This document shows positions 1 to 9,511 of a DNA stretch of 64,000 nucleotides, one piece after another (the stretch's first letter is position 1; every line of letters starts with the position of its first letter). A program made the translations under genes and the position numbers. Source of the DNA: Pelagicoccus sp. SDUM812005 (lineage in GTDB: Bacteria; Verrucomicrobiota; Verrucomicrobiia; Opitutales; Opitutaceae). The DNA lies in assembly GCF_031127875.1 (NCBI RefSeq), contig NZ_JARXIA010000010.1:62001-126000 (forward strand), given 5' to 3'. A model generated the notes under the pieces. That model searched no databases, had not been told where the DNA came from, and worked only from the letters and a program-made list of their open reading frames with translations.

Positions 1-30
1 ATGAATTTACTCCTGAAATATCATGACTAT

Positions 31-53
31 AAAGGCACGCCCTTGTGCCCTTT
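31..53. promoter_or_regulatory. imperfect inverted repeat upstream of uxaC
   Basis: The arms GGCAC and GTGCC, flanked by AAA and TTT runs, are separated by six bases and lie about 95 bp before the uxaC start. It could be an operator for the uronate operon or a small RNA hairpin. Nothing else in the first 147 bases is convincing. A 48-codon frame runs from base 1 to 147 but has no recognisable content. Confidence 0.3.
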
Positions 54-147
54 TCGGCAAGGCGCTGTGTTTGGGCAGTCGCCTCGCATAGCTCGGCTGT
101 TTTGCGGCGTTTCGCAAAATGGATACGGACGAGAGGCGCGAATTTAG

Positions 148-1557
148 ATGAAAGTGAGGAACGAGTTTTTGGACGATCGGTTCTTGTTGCCGACTGATTT
201 TGCGGTGGAGCTGTATGAAGGGCATGCCAAGGAGCTGCCCATCGTTGACTTCCATTGTCACCTCGATCCGGTGGAGGTCGCGGACAATGCCGTGGCTGAA
301 GATATCGTTGAGCTCTGGATCGAAAAGGATCCTTACAAGTGGAGAGCGATGCGCATGAACGGGGTTCCAGAGGCCTTGGTCACCGGGACGGGCCAGCGCG
401 CGGAGAAGATGGCAGCTTGGGCGGAGGTCTTGCCGCGGCTGTTGGGGAGCCCGCTCTACCAGTGGTCGATGCTGGAGCTGAAACGCTGTTACGGGATTGA
501 GGAGGCGCTGCGACCGGAGAACGCCGCAGCGATTCGGGAAACTTGCAACGAGCGGCTTCGAGCGGGCGGTCTGGGGACCGGCGATATTCTGCGTCGATTC
601 AAGGTAGAAACGCTTTGCACTTCCGACGCGTGGCTGGATGATTTGGCTCCGCACAAACGCTCGCGCGACCTTCGGCTGAGGCCCTCGTTGCGGGGCGATG
701 CAGCCCTCGACCTGGAGTCGTCGAGCTATGGCGACTGGGCGAGTCGCGTTTGTTCGCTGGCTGGAGGCGAGAGCCCCAGTTTGGATGGATTGAAAGCGGG
801 CTTAGCGGTTTTGATGGATCGATTTATTGAAGCGGGTTGCTGTCTTGCCGATCACGGCTTGAGCGATTTTCGGATTCAGTTGCAGGACGCCGCCAATCTC
901 GAGGAGAGCTTCGCCAAGCTGCTGGCGGGCGAAGCGCTTGAGGAGGTGGATCGAGAGGCGTTGCATGGGCACCTGCTGCTGTATCTGTTCGAAGAATACA
1001 GCAAGCGAGGATGGACCTTGCAGTTGCATGTCGGAGCGTGTCGCTACACGAGCAGCCGACTCCGCGAACTCGCGGGTCCGGCTGGCGGATACGCGTGTAT
1101 TGGCGATTCGGTTTCGGTGGCAGACCTGTGCCGACTGTTCGATTGTCTGGAAAAGCGAGGTGGCTTGCCCCGCGTGATTCTCTTTCCGATGAACCCTTCC
1201 GATTACGAGAAGTTTGCCACGGTGAGCGGTTCTTTCGTCGAAGGAGGGGTTGCCGCGAAGGTGCAGCTCGGCCCCGCTTGGTGGTATAATGACCACCTCG
1301 AGGGCATTCGACGTCAGCTGAAGGCCACGGCCCATCACGGTTTGCTCGGACGCTTCGTAGGCATGACGACCGATTCCCGGAGCGCCTTGTCTATGACGCG
1401 GCACGAGTATTTTCGCCGAACGTTCTGCGGTTTGTTAGGGGAATGGGCGGATCTTGGCCTCGTTCCCCGTGACGCGGCGAGCTTGGGAAGCGTGATCGAA
1501 GACGTGTGTTATGGGAACGCGGCTCAGCTGATGGCAGGAAACCCTGTCAGGGGCTAA
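148..1557 (+). CDS. uxaC: glucuronate (uronate) isomerase UxaC
   Basis: The 469-residue product matches the usual UxaC length. It carries the amidohydrolase-like FHCHLDP motif near residues 35-41, whose two histidines (H36, H38) are the expected metal ligands. The family interconverts D-glucuronate with D-fructuronate and D-galacturonate with D-tagaturonate in the cytoplasm. The ATG at 148 begins the canonical N-terminus (FLLPTDFAVELY follows). It abuts the next gene with no spacer, so it heads an operon of uxaC, an SDR oxidoreductase, a sodium symporter and an esterase. The operon is expected to feed uronic acids released from polysaccharide into central metabolism. Mannonate dehydratase (uxuA) and KDG kinase are not in this window. 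Confidence 0.95.
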   Translation: MKVRNEFLDDRFLLPTDFAVELYEGHAKELPIVDFHCHLDPVEVADNAVAEDIVELWIEKDPYKWRAMRMNGVPEALVTGTGQRAEKMAAWAEVLPRLLGSPLYQWSMLELKRCYGIEEALRPENAAAIRETCNERLRAGGLGTGDILRRFKVETLCTSDAWLDDLAPHKRSRDLRLRPSLRGDAALDLESSSYGDWASRVCSLAGGESPSLDGLKAGLAVLMDRFIEAGCCLADHGLSDFRIQLQDAANLEESFAKLLAGEALEEVDREALHGHLLLYLFEEYSKRGWTLQLHVGACRYTSSRLRELAGPAGGYACIGDSVSVADLCRLFDCLEKRGGLPRVILFPMNPSDYEKFATVSGSFVEGGVAAKVQLGPAWWYNDHLEGIRRQLKATAHHGLLGRFVGMTTDSRSALSMTRHEYFRRTFCGLLGEWADLGLVPRDAASLGSVIEDVCYGNAAQLMAGNPVRG

Positions 1558-2442
1558 TTGAGCGAATTGAAGGTAGTTGAAAACCAACGACAGATAATTG
1601 TGAGAAACGATAGATTAGCAGGAAAAGTAGCGGTGGTGACCGGAGCCGGTGGGGTTTTGTGTTCGGCAATGGCCAAGGACCTGGCAGCCCAAGGGGCGGC
1701 GGTAGCGGCTCTCGGTCGGACGCGCGATAAGCTGGATCGCGTGGTCGGCGAGATCGAGAAGGCGGGCGGCAAGGCCATGGCCGTAGCTGTCGACGTAAAC
1801 GATTTGCCTTCCTTGAAGGCAGCCCGACAGCAGGTGGCTGATTCCTTAGGCCCTTGCGATTTCCTGATCAATGGAGCCGGCGGAAATCAGGCGGAGGCCA
1901 TCACCAGGACGAACGTCTTCGATCCTAAGGAGCTGGAGGATGAAGCGACCAAAGGCTTTTTCAACCTGGACATGGTTGCTTTCCACAGCGTGGTGGAGAC
2001 GAACATTATGGGAACGGTAAAACCTTGTCAGGTTTTCGGGGTTGATATGGCGCGGAAGGGGCGGGGAGCGATTATCAATTTCGCTTCCATGAACAGCTAC
2101 CGTCCCTTGACCCGCGTCGGCGCTTATGGCTCCGCCAAGGCTGCTATTCAGAACTTCACCCAATGGCTGGCGGCCTACCTCGCTCCGGCGGGCGTTCGCG
2201 TGAACGGGATCGCTCCCGGCTTTTTCGTGAACGACCGCAGCCGCAAGATCCTGTTCAACGAAGATGGAAGCCCGAGCGATCGCGGGGAGCAAGTGCTGCA
2301 TCATACGCCGATGAAAAGCTTTGGCGAAGCGCAGCAGCTGCTCGGTTGCATGAATTGGCTGATCGATGACGAAGCCGCCTCCTTCGTGACGGGGATCACG
2401 GTGCCGGTAGATGGTGGCTTTCTTTCCAGTTCTGGGTTGTAG
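1558..2442 (+). CDS. SDR-family D-mannonate oxidoreductase
   Basis: A 294-residue short-chain dehydrogenase. It shows the Rossmann glycine motif TGAGGVLC near residues 29-36, NGAGGN near 105-110, and the catalytic pair Y190 and K194 in YGSAK. The pattern NGAGGN with SMNSYRPLTR is characteristic of SDRs annotated as D-mannonate oxidoreductase, a functional analogue of UxuB reducing D-fructuronate to D-mannonate. Position directly after uxaC supports this step. The only start that keeps the full N-terminus is TTG at 1558, immediately after the uxaC stop, which implies translational coupling. A later internal start would cut into the first strand. Cofactor preference (NADH or NADPH) cannot be read reliably. 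Confidence 0.85.
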   Translation: MSELKVVENQRQIIVRNDRLAGKVAVVTGAGGVLCSAMAKDLAAQGAAVAALGRTRDKLDRVVGEIEKAGGKAMAVAVDVNDLPSLKAARQQVADSLGPCDFLINGAGGNQAEAITRTNVFDPKELEDEATKGFFNLDMVAFHSVVETNIMGTVKPCQVFGVDMARKGRGAIINFASMNSYRPLTRVGAYGSAKAAIQNFTQWLAAYLAPAGVRVNGIAPGFFVNDRSRKILFNEDGSPSDRGEQVLHHTPMKSFGEAQQLLGCMNWLIDDEAASFVTGITVPVDGGFLSSSGL

Positions 2443-2477
2443 GAAAAACTGAATACAGGTTTACCGCTTTCTACTGC

Positions 2478-4127
2478 ATGCACCTCGTCACTCTCGACTA
2501 TATATTATTGCTTGCCTACCTGCTCTTGATGGCGGGGATCGGGCTGTTTTTCGGCTGGTTCATCAAAGATGTGGGAAGCTACCTGAAAGGTGGGAACACG
2601 ATTCCCTGGGCGGTTTCAGGCATCAGCAATTTCATGTCGATGTTCAGCACCTTCGTGTTTGTGGCCTATGCGGGGGTGGCCTACGAGCATGGCTTGATTG
2701 CGATCGTCGTATTCTGGAGCACGGTTCCGGCTTGCTTGGTGGCGGGTAAGGTCTTTGCGGCGCGTTGGCGAAGGGCCCAGCTGACGACGCCTATCGAGTA
2801 TTTGGAAAAGCGCTACAGCGTTGCGGTACGTCAAATGTATTCGTGGCTGGGACTGCTGAAGCGTTTTCTAGACAATGCGGTGCGTCTTTACGCTTCGGGC
2901 CTCTTTCTGGCGACGGTGACGCCTATGAGCATTACGGAAGCCATCGTGATTTCCGGGGCAATGATCACGGTGTTTACGATGATCGGGGGACTGTGGGCGG
3001 TAACCGTTATGGATACGATCCAGTTTATCGTTTTGCTTTTCGCGACCTTGATCCTGTTGCCCTTGTCCTTGGTGGAAGTGGGCGGGATTTCGGCAATCGC
3101 CGCTCGAGAGCCCGAGTTGCTCAATTGGTTTAATGGCCCGAAGGGGGCGCCGCTGTGGTTGATCGTCTACTACTTGATGATCACTTTGAAGTACAACGAG
3201 AACTGGGCGTTCGTGCAGCGGCTCTATTCGGTACGCGACGAGGGCGCCGCGAAGAAGGTCGCTTACTGTAGCGCGTTTCTGTTCGTGGTGACGCCGGCCA
3301 TCTTCCTGCTGCCGGCGGTAGCGGCGCGGGTGCTGATCCCCGACTTGGGCGACGCGGAGCAATCCTACGTGGCGCTTTGCAGCTTGCTGCTTCCAGCGGG
3401 CATGATGGGGCTAATGATCGCGAGCATGTTTTCCGCAACGATGTCGGCCTTGAACTCGGAGTTCAACGTGATGGCGGGGGTGTTGACCAATGACGTGTTC
3501 AAGCGCTTCGTAGCGCCAGCCAGCGACGATCGCGCCTTGTTCCTTTTCGCTCGCTTCGCCACCATCGCGGTTGGGGTTCTCATCACCCTGGGAGCCATCT
3601 TCGTGGGTACCTTTGGCGGCGCGTTTGAAGCGAACAAGATCTTTACGGGCATCCTGGCGATTCCACTGGCGGTGCCGATGTTGCTGGGGCTGTTGATGCG
3701 GCGGGCGAACGCGGCGGCGGCCTTTCTGGTGGTTATTGGCGGAGCGAGCGTCTCTCTGCTGTTGAATCTCAACGGCTGGTTTGCCTGGGAGGTGTCGACC
3801 TTGATCACCATCGTCTTGTGCGTCGGCCTCTATCTCGTATGCGATCGGATAACGCAGCGTAGGGCTGCGGAGGTGGATCGCTTCTTTGAAACGATTGAAA
3901 CGCCCTTGAGCGAGGAGAGCATTCCTAGAATCGACGCAGGGTTTCGAAAGGCCTTGTACAAGCTGTTTGGCTTATCCCTGGTCGTAGCGGGAGCTTTCTT
4001 CGTGCTTGTCAGCGTTTTTTCGATACGGGAATTGAGTGGTCAACTCGCGCTGACGAGCGGTCTCCTGTGCGGAGCTGGAGGCGCTTGGGCGATTTGGCGA
4101 AGCGGCAAAACAGCGAAGCCCTCCTGA
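2478..4127 (+). CDS. sodium:solute symporter (SSS family)
   Basis: A 549-residue, strongly hydrophobic protein with about 13 predicted membrane segments, in the size range of the SSS/SGLT family. The N-terminal segment is followed by the typical GGNTIPWAVSGISNFMSMFSTF-type stretch around residues 38-60, which corresponds to the sodium-binding first helices. The family couples Na+ entry to import of sugars, sugar acids or related solutes across the inner membrane. It lies 35 bp after the mannonate oxidoreductase, so a uronate or oligo-uronide substrate is likely but not proven. It starts at ATG 2478 and ends 17 bp before the esterase start chosen here. Confidence 0.88.
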   Translation: MHLVTLDYILLLAYLLLMAGIGLFFGWFIKDVGSYLKGGNTIPWAVSGISNFMSMFSTFVFVAYAGVAYEHGLIAIVVFWSTVPACLVAGKVFAARWRRAQLTTPIEYLEKRYSVAVRQMYSWLGLLKRFLDNAVRLYASGLFLATVTPMSITEAIVISGAMITVFTMIGGLWAVTVMDTIQFIVLLFATLILLPLSLVEVGGISAIAAREPELLNWFNGPKGAPLWLIVYYLMITLKYNENWAFVQRLYSVRDEGAAKKVAYCSAFLFVVTPAIFLLPAVAARVLIPDLGDAEQSYVALCSLLLPAGMMGLMIASMFSATMSALNSEFNVMAGVLTNDVFKRFVAPASDDRALFLFARFATIAVGVLITLGAIFVGTFGGAFEANKIFTGILAIPLAVPMLLGLLMRRANAAAAFLVVIGGASVSLLLNLNGWFAWEVSTLITIVLCVGLYLVCDRITQRRAAEVDRFFETIETPLSEESIPRIDAGFRKALYKLFGLSLVVAGAFFVLVSVFSIRELSGQLALTSGLLCGAGGAWAIWRSGKTAKPS

Positions 4128-4144
4128 AGGAACGATTTGAATTT

Positions 4145-5089
4145 ATGAATACAGGAAAAACGAATTCGTTTACGAGGAGAGCTGTTTCGGCGCTCGCCTT
4201 GACCGCTTTGTGGGCGGGCTCAGGTCGCGTTTCTGCATCGGAAGGAGAGGAGGCGTTTTCGGAGGTCAGGCGCGATGTGGCGTACAGCGCTGCTTCCGAG
4301 CGGACCGCTTTGGATTTGTATTATCCGATCGAAGCGACAGCGGCACCCAAGGCGACTCACATCTACATTCACGGAGGCGGCTGGGTAAATGGGTCGAAGA
4401 GCTTGGGGAATGGATTTTCGCGCAAGGTCTTCGAAGGCTTATCGGAAGCCGGTTTTCTGGGCGTTTCGGTGGGGTATCGACTCGTTGACGAAGATAAGGG
4501 TTTGTTTATCAAAGATTGCGCGACCGACTGCTTCGACGCGTTGAGGTACCTGAAGCTGCATCACGAGGAGCTGGGGATCGATCTCGACCGGGTCTACATC
4601 TGGGGAAGTTCGGCGGGCGCTCACTTAGCCTTGCTCGGAGCGAACGCCCCTAATGCCACCTTTCCTGGCTTGCTGGCGAGCGACATCCCTTCCATGGACG
4701 CGGTGATCGCGGTCTATCCGCCGACGGATATGCCTGCCTACGAGGACATTTCTGTTTTGAAGAATGGAAAGCTCAGGGATCTAAGCCAACGGATCGGCGC
4801 AAGCTCTGAAGAAGATCCCGTGGTATATTCGGTGATCAGTCCGCTGGCCCACCTCACCCAGGACGATCCGCCTGCTCTCCTTATTCACGGCACGAACGAC
4901 CTGACCGTGAACATCGAGCATTCCTACCGATACCTGGCGAAGAGCAGAAGCTTGGAAGTTCCCTGCGAGTTGGTGGAGGTTCCCGGCGGTGGTCATGGCG
5001 GAAAGCTGTTTGCGGAAGGACGCCGCCCCTCTCAGGATGAGGTCGTTTCCCGCATGCTACGGTTTTTGATCGCTCATGCTGAGGACTGA
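4145..5089 (+). CDS. secreted alpha/beta-hydrolase (esterase/acetylesterase)
   Basis: The frame is open from 4067, but the ATG at 4145 (AAGGAA 13 bp upstream) gives a clean signal peptide, so I place the start there (314 residues). After the signal comes the oxyanion-hole motif HGGGW and then the nucleophile elbow GSSAG. A late GTND and a C-terminal GGGHGG supply the expected Asp and His. These are hallmarks of the HSL/BD-FAE type carbohydrate esterases that deacetylate or de-feruloylate polysaccharides in the periplasm or outside. It closes the uxaC operon, which fits removal of ester groups from uronate-containing glycans. Exact substrate unknown. Confidence 0.8.
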   Translation: MNTGKTNSFTRRAVSALALTALWAGSGRVSASEGEEAFSEVRRDVAYSAASERTALDLYYPIEATAAPKATHIYIHGGGWVNGSKSLGNGFSRKVFEGLSEAGFLGVSVGYRLVDEDKGLFIKDCATDCFDALRYLKLHHEELGIDLDRVYIWGSSAGAHLALLGANAPNATFPGLLASDIPSMDAVIAVYPPTDMPAYEDISVLKNGKLRDLSQRIGASSEEDPVVYSVISPLAHLTQDDPPALLIHGTNDLTVNIEHSYRYLAKSRSLEVPCELVEVPGGGHGGKLFAEGRRPSQDEVVSRMLRFLIAHAED

Positions 5090-5111
5090 TCGATAGGGGG
5101 GGGGCTAGAAG

Positions 5112-7091
5112 TCAGTCCGAATCGCGGGTGAGGGCCGGGAGGATGGGGTTCTCGATTTCCCAAAGGCCAAGGGTCGGGTGGCGGAGCTTCCAGTGTCCGG
5201 TATCCGTTTTTTCGATGCGCCAAGGGGCTCCGTCCTCCTTGTCTTTTCCCGCCCAGAATAGGACCGCGAAGGTGGTTTTGCCTTCGATGGGCTCGGAAGC
5301 GAGCACTGGCGTTACGTGGTAATCGCTCTTGAGGTGGAGGCGGGGACTGGAGTCGTCGAGGCGCTGGTCCCATTGGACTTGGGCGAAGCCGGATACGTTT
5401 TGGATGGCGCTGTAGGATTCGCCGTCTCCAGTTAGGGCGTATCCAGTATTTTGCGACTGTTTTTCGAAGTCGGTTTGGTCGGAGCCGATCGCGAAGGAGC
5501 CGTGGTAGAAGCGGGCGGGGACGAACGTCTCGGCTCGGTGGATGGCCAGGGTCCATTCTCCCTTGAGGAAAAGATCGGTACGCATGGGGGCGTTGAACTC
5601 GATCTTGTCGCCTCGCTTGCCAAGGGCGTAGCTATAGGCGAGGTGATCGGCTTCGGCGATGAGCGGGATGGTGGCGCGACGGCCGAAGCGCGTCTGGTGG
5701 CCTTCGGGTACGGCCGTGATTTGGGCGTCGAGCGGATAGAGGTCGAAGTCGTCGGCAAGGAGGAAGCCGAGTCCGGTGCGATAGGCGAGCTTGGACCATT
5801 TCCATTCGCCGTAGCGGCGTCCTCCGTTGCGGGAAACCATGGAACCGGCGTTGTAGAGTCCGACTTCTCCGTCGAGCCCTTGCAGCACGAAGCGCGGGGC
5901 TTCGATGACGTGCGTGAAGTTGTCGCGCTCCGCTGGATACGGCTTTTCGGAATCGGTCCAGAATGCGTGCTCGGGAGGAAGGGTGAGCATAAGCAAACCT
6001 TTGGAGGCCCAGTAGGGGGAACCGGGACAAATATAGGGTTCGACGACGCCGAGGTATTCGTCGGTCCAGCCCATGGAGAGGGTGCCTTGTTCCTGGGCGA
6101 TGGGGTGGCTGAGGAAAAACTCTAGGTTTTTGCGGCAGAGCCGTCGCATTTCGCCGTAGGGGATGGCTTCGAGTCCGACTTGCGGGGCGACGCCGAAGAC
6201 GCTGAGGCTGTTGAAGCGATAGGTGATGGAGCGTCCGTAGGGGAGGTGTTCGCCGCTGGCCGCGAAGAAGTGGGCATAGTCGGGGATGAACTCCTTCGAC
6301 CAGGCCATCCAGCGTTCGGCTCGCTGCGGATTGGTGTGCCCAAATTTCCACGACCACCAGAGTCCGTAGGTGTGGAAGGCGAAGGCGTTGTAGTGGTCGT
6401 AGCCTTCGTTGGTGCCGTCCTTGAACCAGCCGCCCGCTACGTGCATGCCTTCCAGGAGCTCGAACATGAAGTCGATGGCGGCTTGGTCGCCCGGCTCCTC
6501 GTAGTCGACGGAACGGAGAAACTCCAGGGTGAGCACGGCGAAGTAGAGGTGATTGTTCCAGTAGCGGGCGTTGCCGCGGATTTCTCCCAGCCACGCGGCG
6601 ACCTGTCGCTTTTCGGCCTCGCTGAGCGGATCCCAGACCCATTCGCGGGCGACGGTGAGGGACATGGTGAGGATGGACATCTCCACGCCGTGCTGGTGGT
6701 AGTTGACGAGGTGTCCCCAGTAGGCGGGGTGCTCCGGGTCGGTGCCGTTGAGCATGGCGGAGCGGAACCAGCGGGCTACCTGCTCGCGCGTGAAGTCGTG
6801 GGTTCGCTGGTCTTGGGGGATGGCTTCCATTTGCAGCCAGAGGGCCAGCAGGAGGCTCGGGCGCGTGAAGGCTTCCAGTTCGTCGGCCATCTTGCCGTGG
6901 TCGCTGGGCCGACCCTCGAGTGGGAAGTTGGAGCGGTTGACGTCCATCAGCGGGACCAGAGGGGCGACAAGGTCCTCGGTCATCAAGCCGAACGCGACGT
7001 AAGGCTCCGGCAGGGCCTTGTCGGAGGCGGAAACAGGGAACGCGGCAAGGGCGAAGCCAAGCAAGGCGGCGGCGAAACGGGGTAAACTCAT
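5112..7091 (-). CDS. secreted DUF2264 protein, putative glycosidase (GH154-like)
   Basis: A 659-residue protein with a signal peptide from ATG at 7091; an upstream ATG at 7121 would only add a hydrophilic stub. Diagnostic segments include the R-S-D-H stretch near residue 66, YWNNHLYF, and GGWFKDGTNEGYDHYNAFAFH, all typical of DUF2264, an (alpha/alpha)6-barrel family. From memory, some DUF2264 proteins found CAZy family GH154 (beta-glucuronidase); this needs a database check. If so, it would release the glucuronate used by the neighbouring uxaC operon, to which it is convergent with a 22-bp gap. It is divergent from the beta-helix gene at 7296. Confidence 0.72.
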   Translation of the reverse strand: MSLPRFAAALLGFALAAFPVSASDKALPEPYVAFGLMTEDLVAPLVPLMDVNRSNFPLEGRPSDHGKMADELEAFTRPSLLLALWLQMEAIPQDQRTHDFTREQVARWFRSAMLNGTDPEHPAYWGHLVNYHQHGVEMSILTMSLTVAREWVWDPLSEAEKRQVAAWLGEIRGNARYWNNHLYFAVLTLEFLRSVDYEEPGDQAAIDFMFELLEGMHVAGGWFKDGTNEGYDHYNAFAFHTYGLWWSWKFGHTNPQRAERWMAWSKEFIPDYAHFFAASGEHLPYGRSITYRFNSLSVFGVAPQVGLEAIPYGEMRRLCRKNLEFFLSHPIAQEQGTLSMGWTDEYLGVVEPYICPGSPYWASKGLLMLTLPPEHAFWTDSEKPYPAERDNFTHVIEAPRFVLQGLDGEVGLYNAGSMVSRNGGRRYGEWKWSKLAYRTGLGFLLADDFDLYPLDAQITAVPEGHQTRFGRRATIPLIAEADHLAYSYALGKRGDKIEFNAPMRTDLFLKGEWTLAIHRAETFVPARFYHGSFAIGSDQTDFEKQSQNTGYALTGDGESYSAIQNVSGFAQVQWDQRLDDSSPRLHLKSDYHVTPVLASEPIEGKTTFAVLFWAGKDKEDGAPWRIEKTDTGHWKLRHPTLGLWEIENPILPALTRDSD

Positions 7092-7295
7092 AATTATAAG
7101 TTGCAGGTGGATTCGTCGCATTGCAACTGCTGCGGACCGACTGGGGCTAGGTTACCAGATTAAGCAGAAGAGAATTTGTTCGGGGCGAGGGCTTCTCGCT
7201 TATCTTCGAAGCTTTGACGGCCAAAAGGCTATGTATTCACCCCGACCTGACGCGGATCCGAAGATCGCGGGCAGGCTGCAACAAACCAAAGCGCA

Positions 7296-8738
7296 ATGAA
7301 GGTTCCCTTCGAACGAAACCAAGGACTCGGAATTATCCGTAAAATCGGACTTTATACAATGGCTGCCTTTGCGGTCGCTTGGGCGTTTCCAGCGACGGCG
7401 GCGGTGAAGGTGGAGTCGCTGGAGGAGCTTTTGCCGTATCTCGACGACGACGGCGTGGAGGTCGTGATGGCCCCTGGCACCTATCGCATTTCCACGAAGG
7501 ACATTAAGAAGAAGCGCTTCGGCGTCCTGGATTTCGAGAAGCGGGCTTATATCCTGCTGCCCTTCGAGGGCAATGGCAGCACCTATGACTTTACCGGGGT
7601 GACGCTTGAGGTGGAGACCGGCATTTTTAAGATGTTCGGCAACAAGCGGGTGCACGAGCTGGTGGTGACCGGTAGCGAGAACGTGCTGAAGAACCTGACC
7701 ATGGTCGACGTGGGATCGGTTTACGATCGCCCCAACAAGGGAGCGCTCAACGTATGCATGGACGGGCGCGACAACCGGATCGAGGGCTTCCACATCAGCT
7801 CGAAGGGGTCCTATCCCTACGGATACGGAGACGCTTTCGGCAAGGGCGGGAACAGCACCATTCCGCACGCCAAGCACTCCTCCTTTTTGGTGCGCGGATT
7901 GCGCAACCATGCCAAGAACTGCACGATCATCCACCGCACCTACGGGCATGCCATTTTCATGCAGGCGGCCAGCTATCCGACGATCGAAGGGTGCTACGTG
8001 GAAGGCGAAGTTCGCAAGACCGACGACATGTTGGCCGAGACATCGGGCCCTGCTTACGACATCGATTTCATGACGGTTTGGGGCTACCGCCTGCCGCCGG
8101 GTTACATGCTCAGCCTAGGCGAGGCCGGAATCCGCGCCTACGATGGCGGCACGACTATCGTGGACGGCGAGATCTTCAAGCGCGGGACCGACAATCCTAC
8201 GATTCTCAACTGCACCGTTAAGTTCATGCGTACCGGAGTGACCATCGCCCATGCGACGGGACGCAAGTACGTGGAAGGTTGCGTGGCCATCGCTTGCGAG
8301 AACGGTTTTTCGCTGGGAACGGGAGGCGAAGTGGTCGATTGCAGCGCCGACTGCGCCTACGGGCCCGTTTACGCCAGCACCTATGAGCGCGACAAGGCCT
8401 ACGACGCTGACATCACGATCTTGCCCGCCACGGTTCCCTACTACAATGGAAGCAAGAGCGTTGCCTACATCGGCGGTAGTGGCCATACCATTACATTGCG
8501 CGGAGCCGCTGAAGCGGTGGAGCAGGGCCTGGCGATCAAGGTGGGCGGCGATAAGGGCAATATCCGTTTGCTGAACGGAAACCTGCCTAACCAAAACAAT
8601 TTCAAGGCATCCGACTTCGAGTTGAACAATCAGACCGAGTACCCCGTGCTGCTCACGGAAAAGAGCTCTGGCGTTACCGTTCGCTCCAAGGGTGAGGTGC
8701 AGGACCTGGGTGTCGGAAATACCGTAGTGCGCGACTGA
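7296..8738 (+). CDS. secreted right-handed beta-helix protein, putative polysaccharide lyase
   Basis: A 480-residue protein with an extended N-terminus and a signal peptide ending near residue 35 (FPATAAVKV). Repeated short strands with N/T/V ladders (for example NVLKNLTMVDVGS, NRIEGFHISSKGS, NCTIIHRT) indicate a pectate-lyase-like parallel beta-helix. No family-specific catalytic triad could be assigned by eye, so lyase, hydrolase and epimerase are all possible. It is transcribed divergently from the DUF2264 gene across a 204-bp gap, which may hold a shared control region. The two probably act on the same uronate-rich substrate. Confidence 0.65.
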   Translation: MKVPFERNQGLGIIRKIGLYTMAAFAVAWAFPATAAVKVESLEELLPYLDDDGVEVVMAPGTYRISTKDIKKKRFGVLDFEKRAYILLPFEGNGSTYDFTGVTLEVETGIFKMFGNKRVHELVVTGSENVLKNLTMVDVGSVYDRPNKGALNVCMDGRDNRIEGFHISSKGSYPYGYGDAFGKGGNSTIPHAKHSSFLVRGLRNHAKNCTIIHRTYGHAIFMQAASYPTIEGCYVEGEVRKTDDMLAETSGPAYDIDFMTVWGYRLPPGYMLSLGEAGIRAYDGGTTIVDGEIFKRGTDNPTILNCTVKFMRTGVTIAHATGRKYVEGCVAIACENGFSLGTGGEVVDCSADCAYGPVYASTYERDKAYDADITILPATVPYYNGSKSVAYIGGSGHTITLRGAAEAVEQGLAIKVGGDKGNIRLLNGNLPNQNNFKASDFELNNQTEYPVLLTEKSSGVTVRSKGEVQDLGVGNTVVRD

Positions 8739-8750
8739 ATCTGTATTCGT

Positions 8751-9425
8751 TTACTGGTGACTCGAGGCGAGGCGATTGATGTCTGCGGCCTCGAGGATTC
8801 TGGGTCCTGATCCGACCCGAGCGAGCTGCAGCATCGCCTGGCCAACGGTGCGCGTGCTGCAAATCGCGTTCGGGAATAGCTTTTTCAAAAGGGGATAAGC
8901 GAACCCCAGCGCTGCGTACGGCAGGCGATACAGAGCTGTTTTCGATTTGATGCCGTCGAGCGGCTGGATGTAGCCGGGACGCAGGGAGTGGGCGGACTTG
9001 AACCCAAGCTTCAAAAGGCTGTTCTCAAGCTTTCCGCGAACGCGGGCCCACATGATTTTGCCGGACTCGGTGGAGTCCGCTCCTTGACCGCTGACGTAGA
9101 CGAAGTTCAGCTCCGGATTTTGCGGGAGAAGGCCTTTCGCAATGGTTAGGGTCAGGTCGTAGGTCAGGCGCTTGTATTCAGATTCTGATTTTCCGAAAGA
9201 AGTCGTGCCGATACAGAAGAAGCAGGCGTCGAATCCTGTTATCTGCGGAGCAATCGTATCGTGGTCGAATAAATCTCCGACGATCAGGTTGCTGACCTTG
9301 GCGTTGGCGGATTCGACAGTGCGACGGCCCACGCAAAGGATTTCGTTCACGTCGGAGGCATGTATCGCTTCCCTGAGTACGCCTTGGCCCACCATGCCCG
9401 TGGCCCCGTAGATTAGGATTTTCAT
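8751..9425 (-). CDS. NAD(P)H-binding atypical SDR (NmrA/epimerase-like)
   Basis: A 224-residue Rossmann protein beginning MKILIYGATGMVGQGV, where GATGMVG is the nucleotide-binding loop. It lacks the classic YxxxK pair in a clear position and is short, as in the atypical NAD(P)-binding proteins related to HTATIP2/NmrA. It is the last gene before the convergent beta-helix gene (12-bp gap) and sits 86 bp downstream of an SDR gene on the same strand. Possible roles are a redox sensor or a small reductase. No link to glycan use is visible. Confidence 0.8.
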   Translation of the reverse strand: MKILIYGATGMVGQGVLREAIHASDVNEILCVGRRTVESANAKVSNLIVGDLFDHDTIAPQITGFDACFFCIGTTSFGKSESEYKRLTYDLTLTIAKGLLPQNPELNFVYVSGQGADSTESGKIMWARVRGKLENSLLKLGFKSAHSLRPGYIQPLDGIKSKTALYRLPYAALGFAYPLLKKLFPNAICSTRTVGQAMLQLARVGSGPRILEAADINRLASSHQ

Positions 9426-9511
9426 TGCTTCAGCATATGCCTCTCGATTGCCGAGGCAAGGAGGGGCGACGGATCGGGCTTAGTGGATGGTTCAAGGCGT
9501 TTGCGGACTGA

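Noticed and set aside
1-147. 48-codon frame at the window start
   Set aside because: No recognisable domain and cannot be distinguished from chance; it may be the tail of a gene outside the window.
7-654. Long minus-strand frame antisense to uxaC, and the many other overlapping frames opposite confident genes
   Set aside because: High-GC shadow frames with no domain signature, while the opposite strand has a well-recognised protein.
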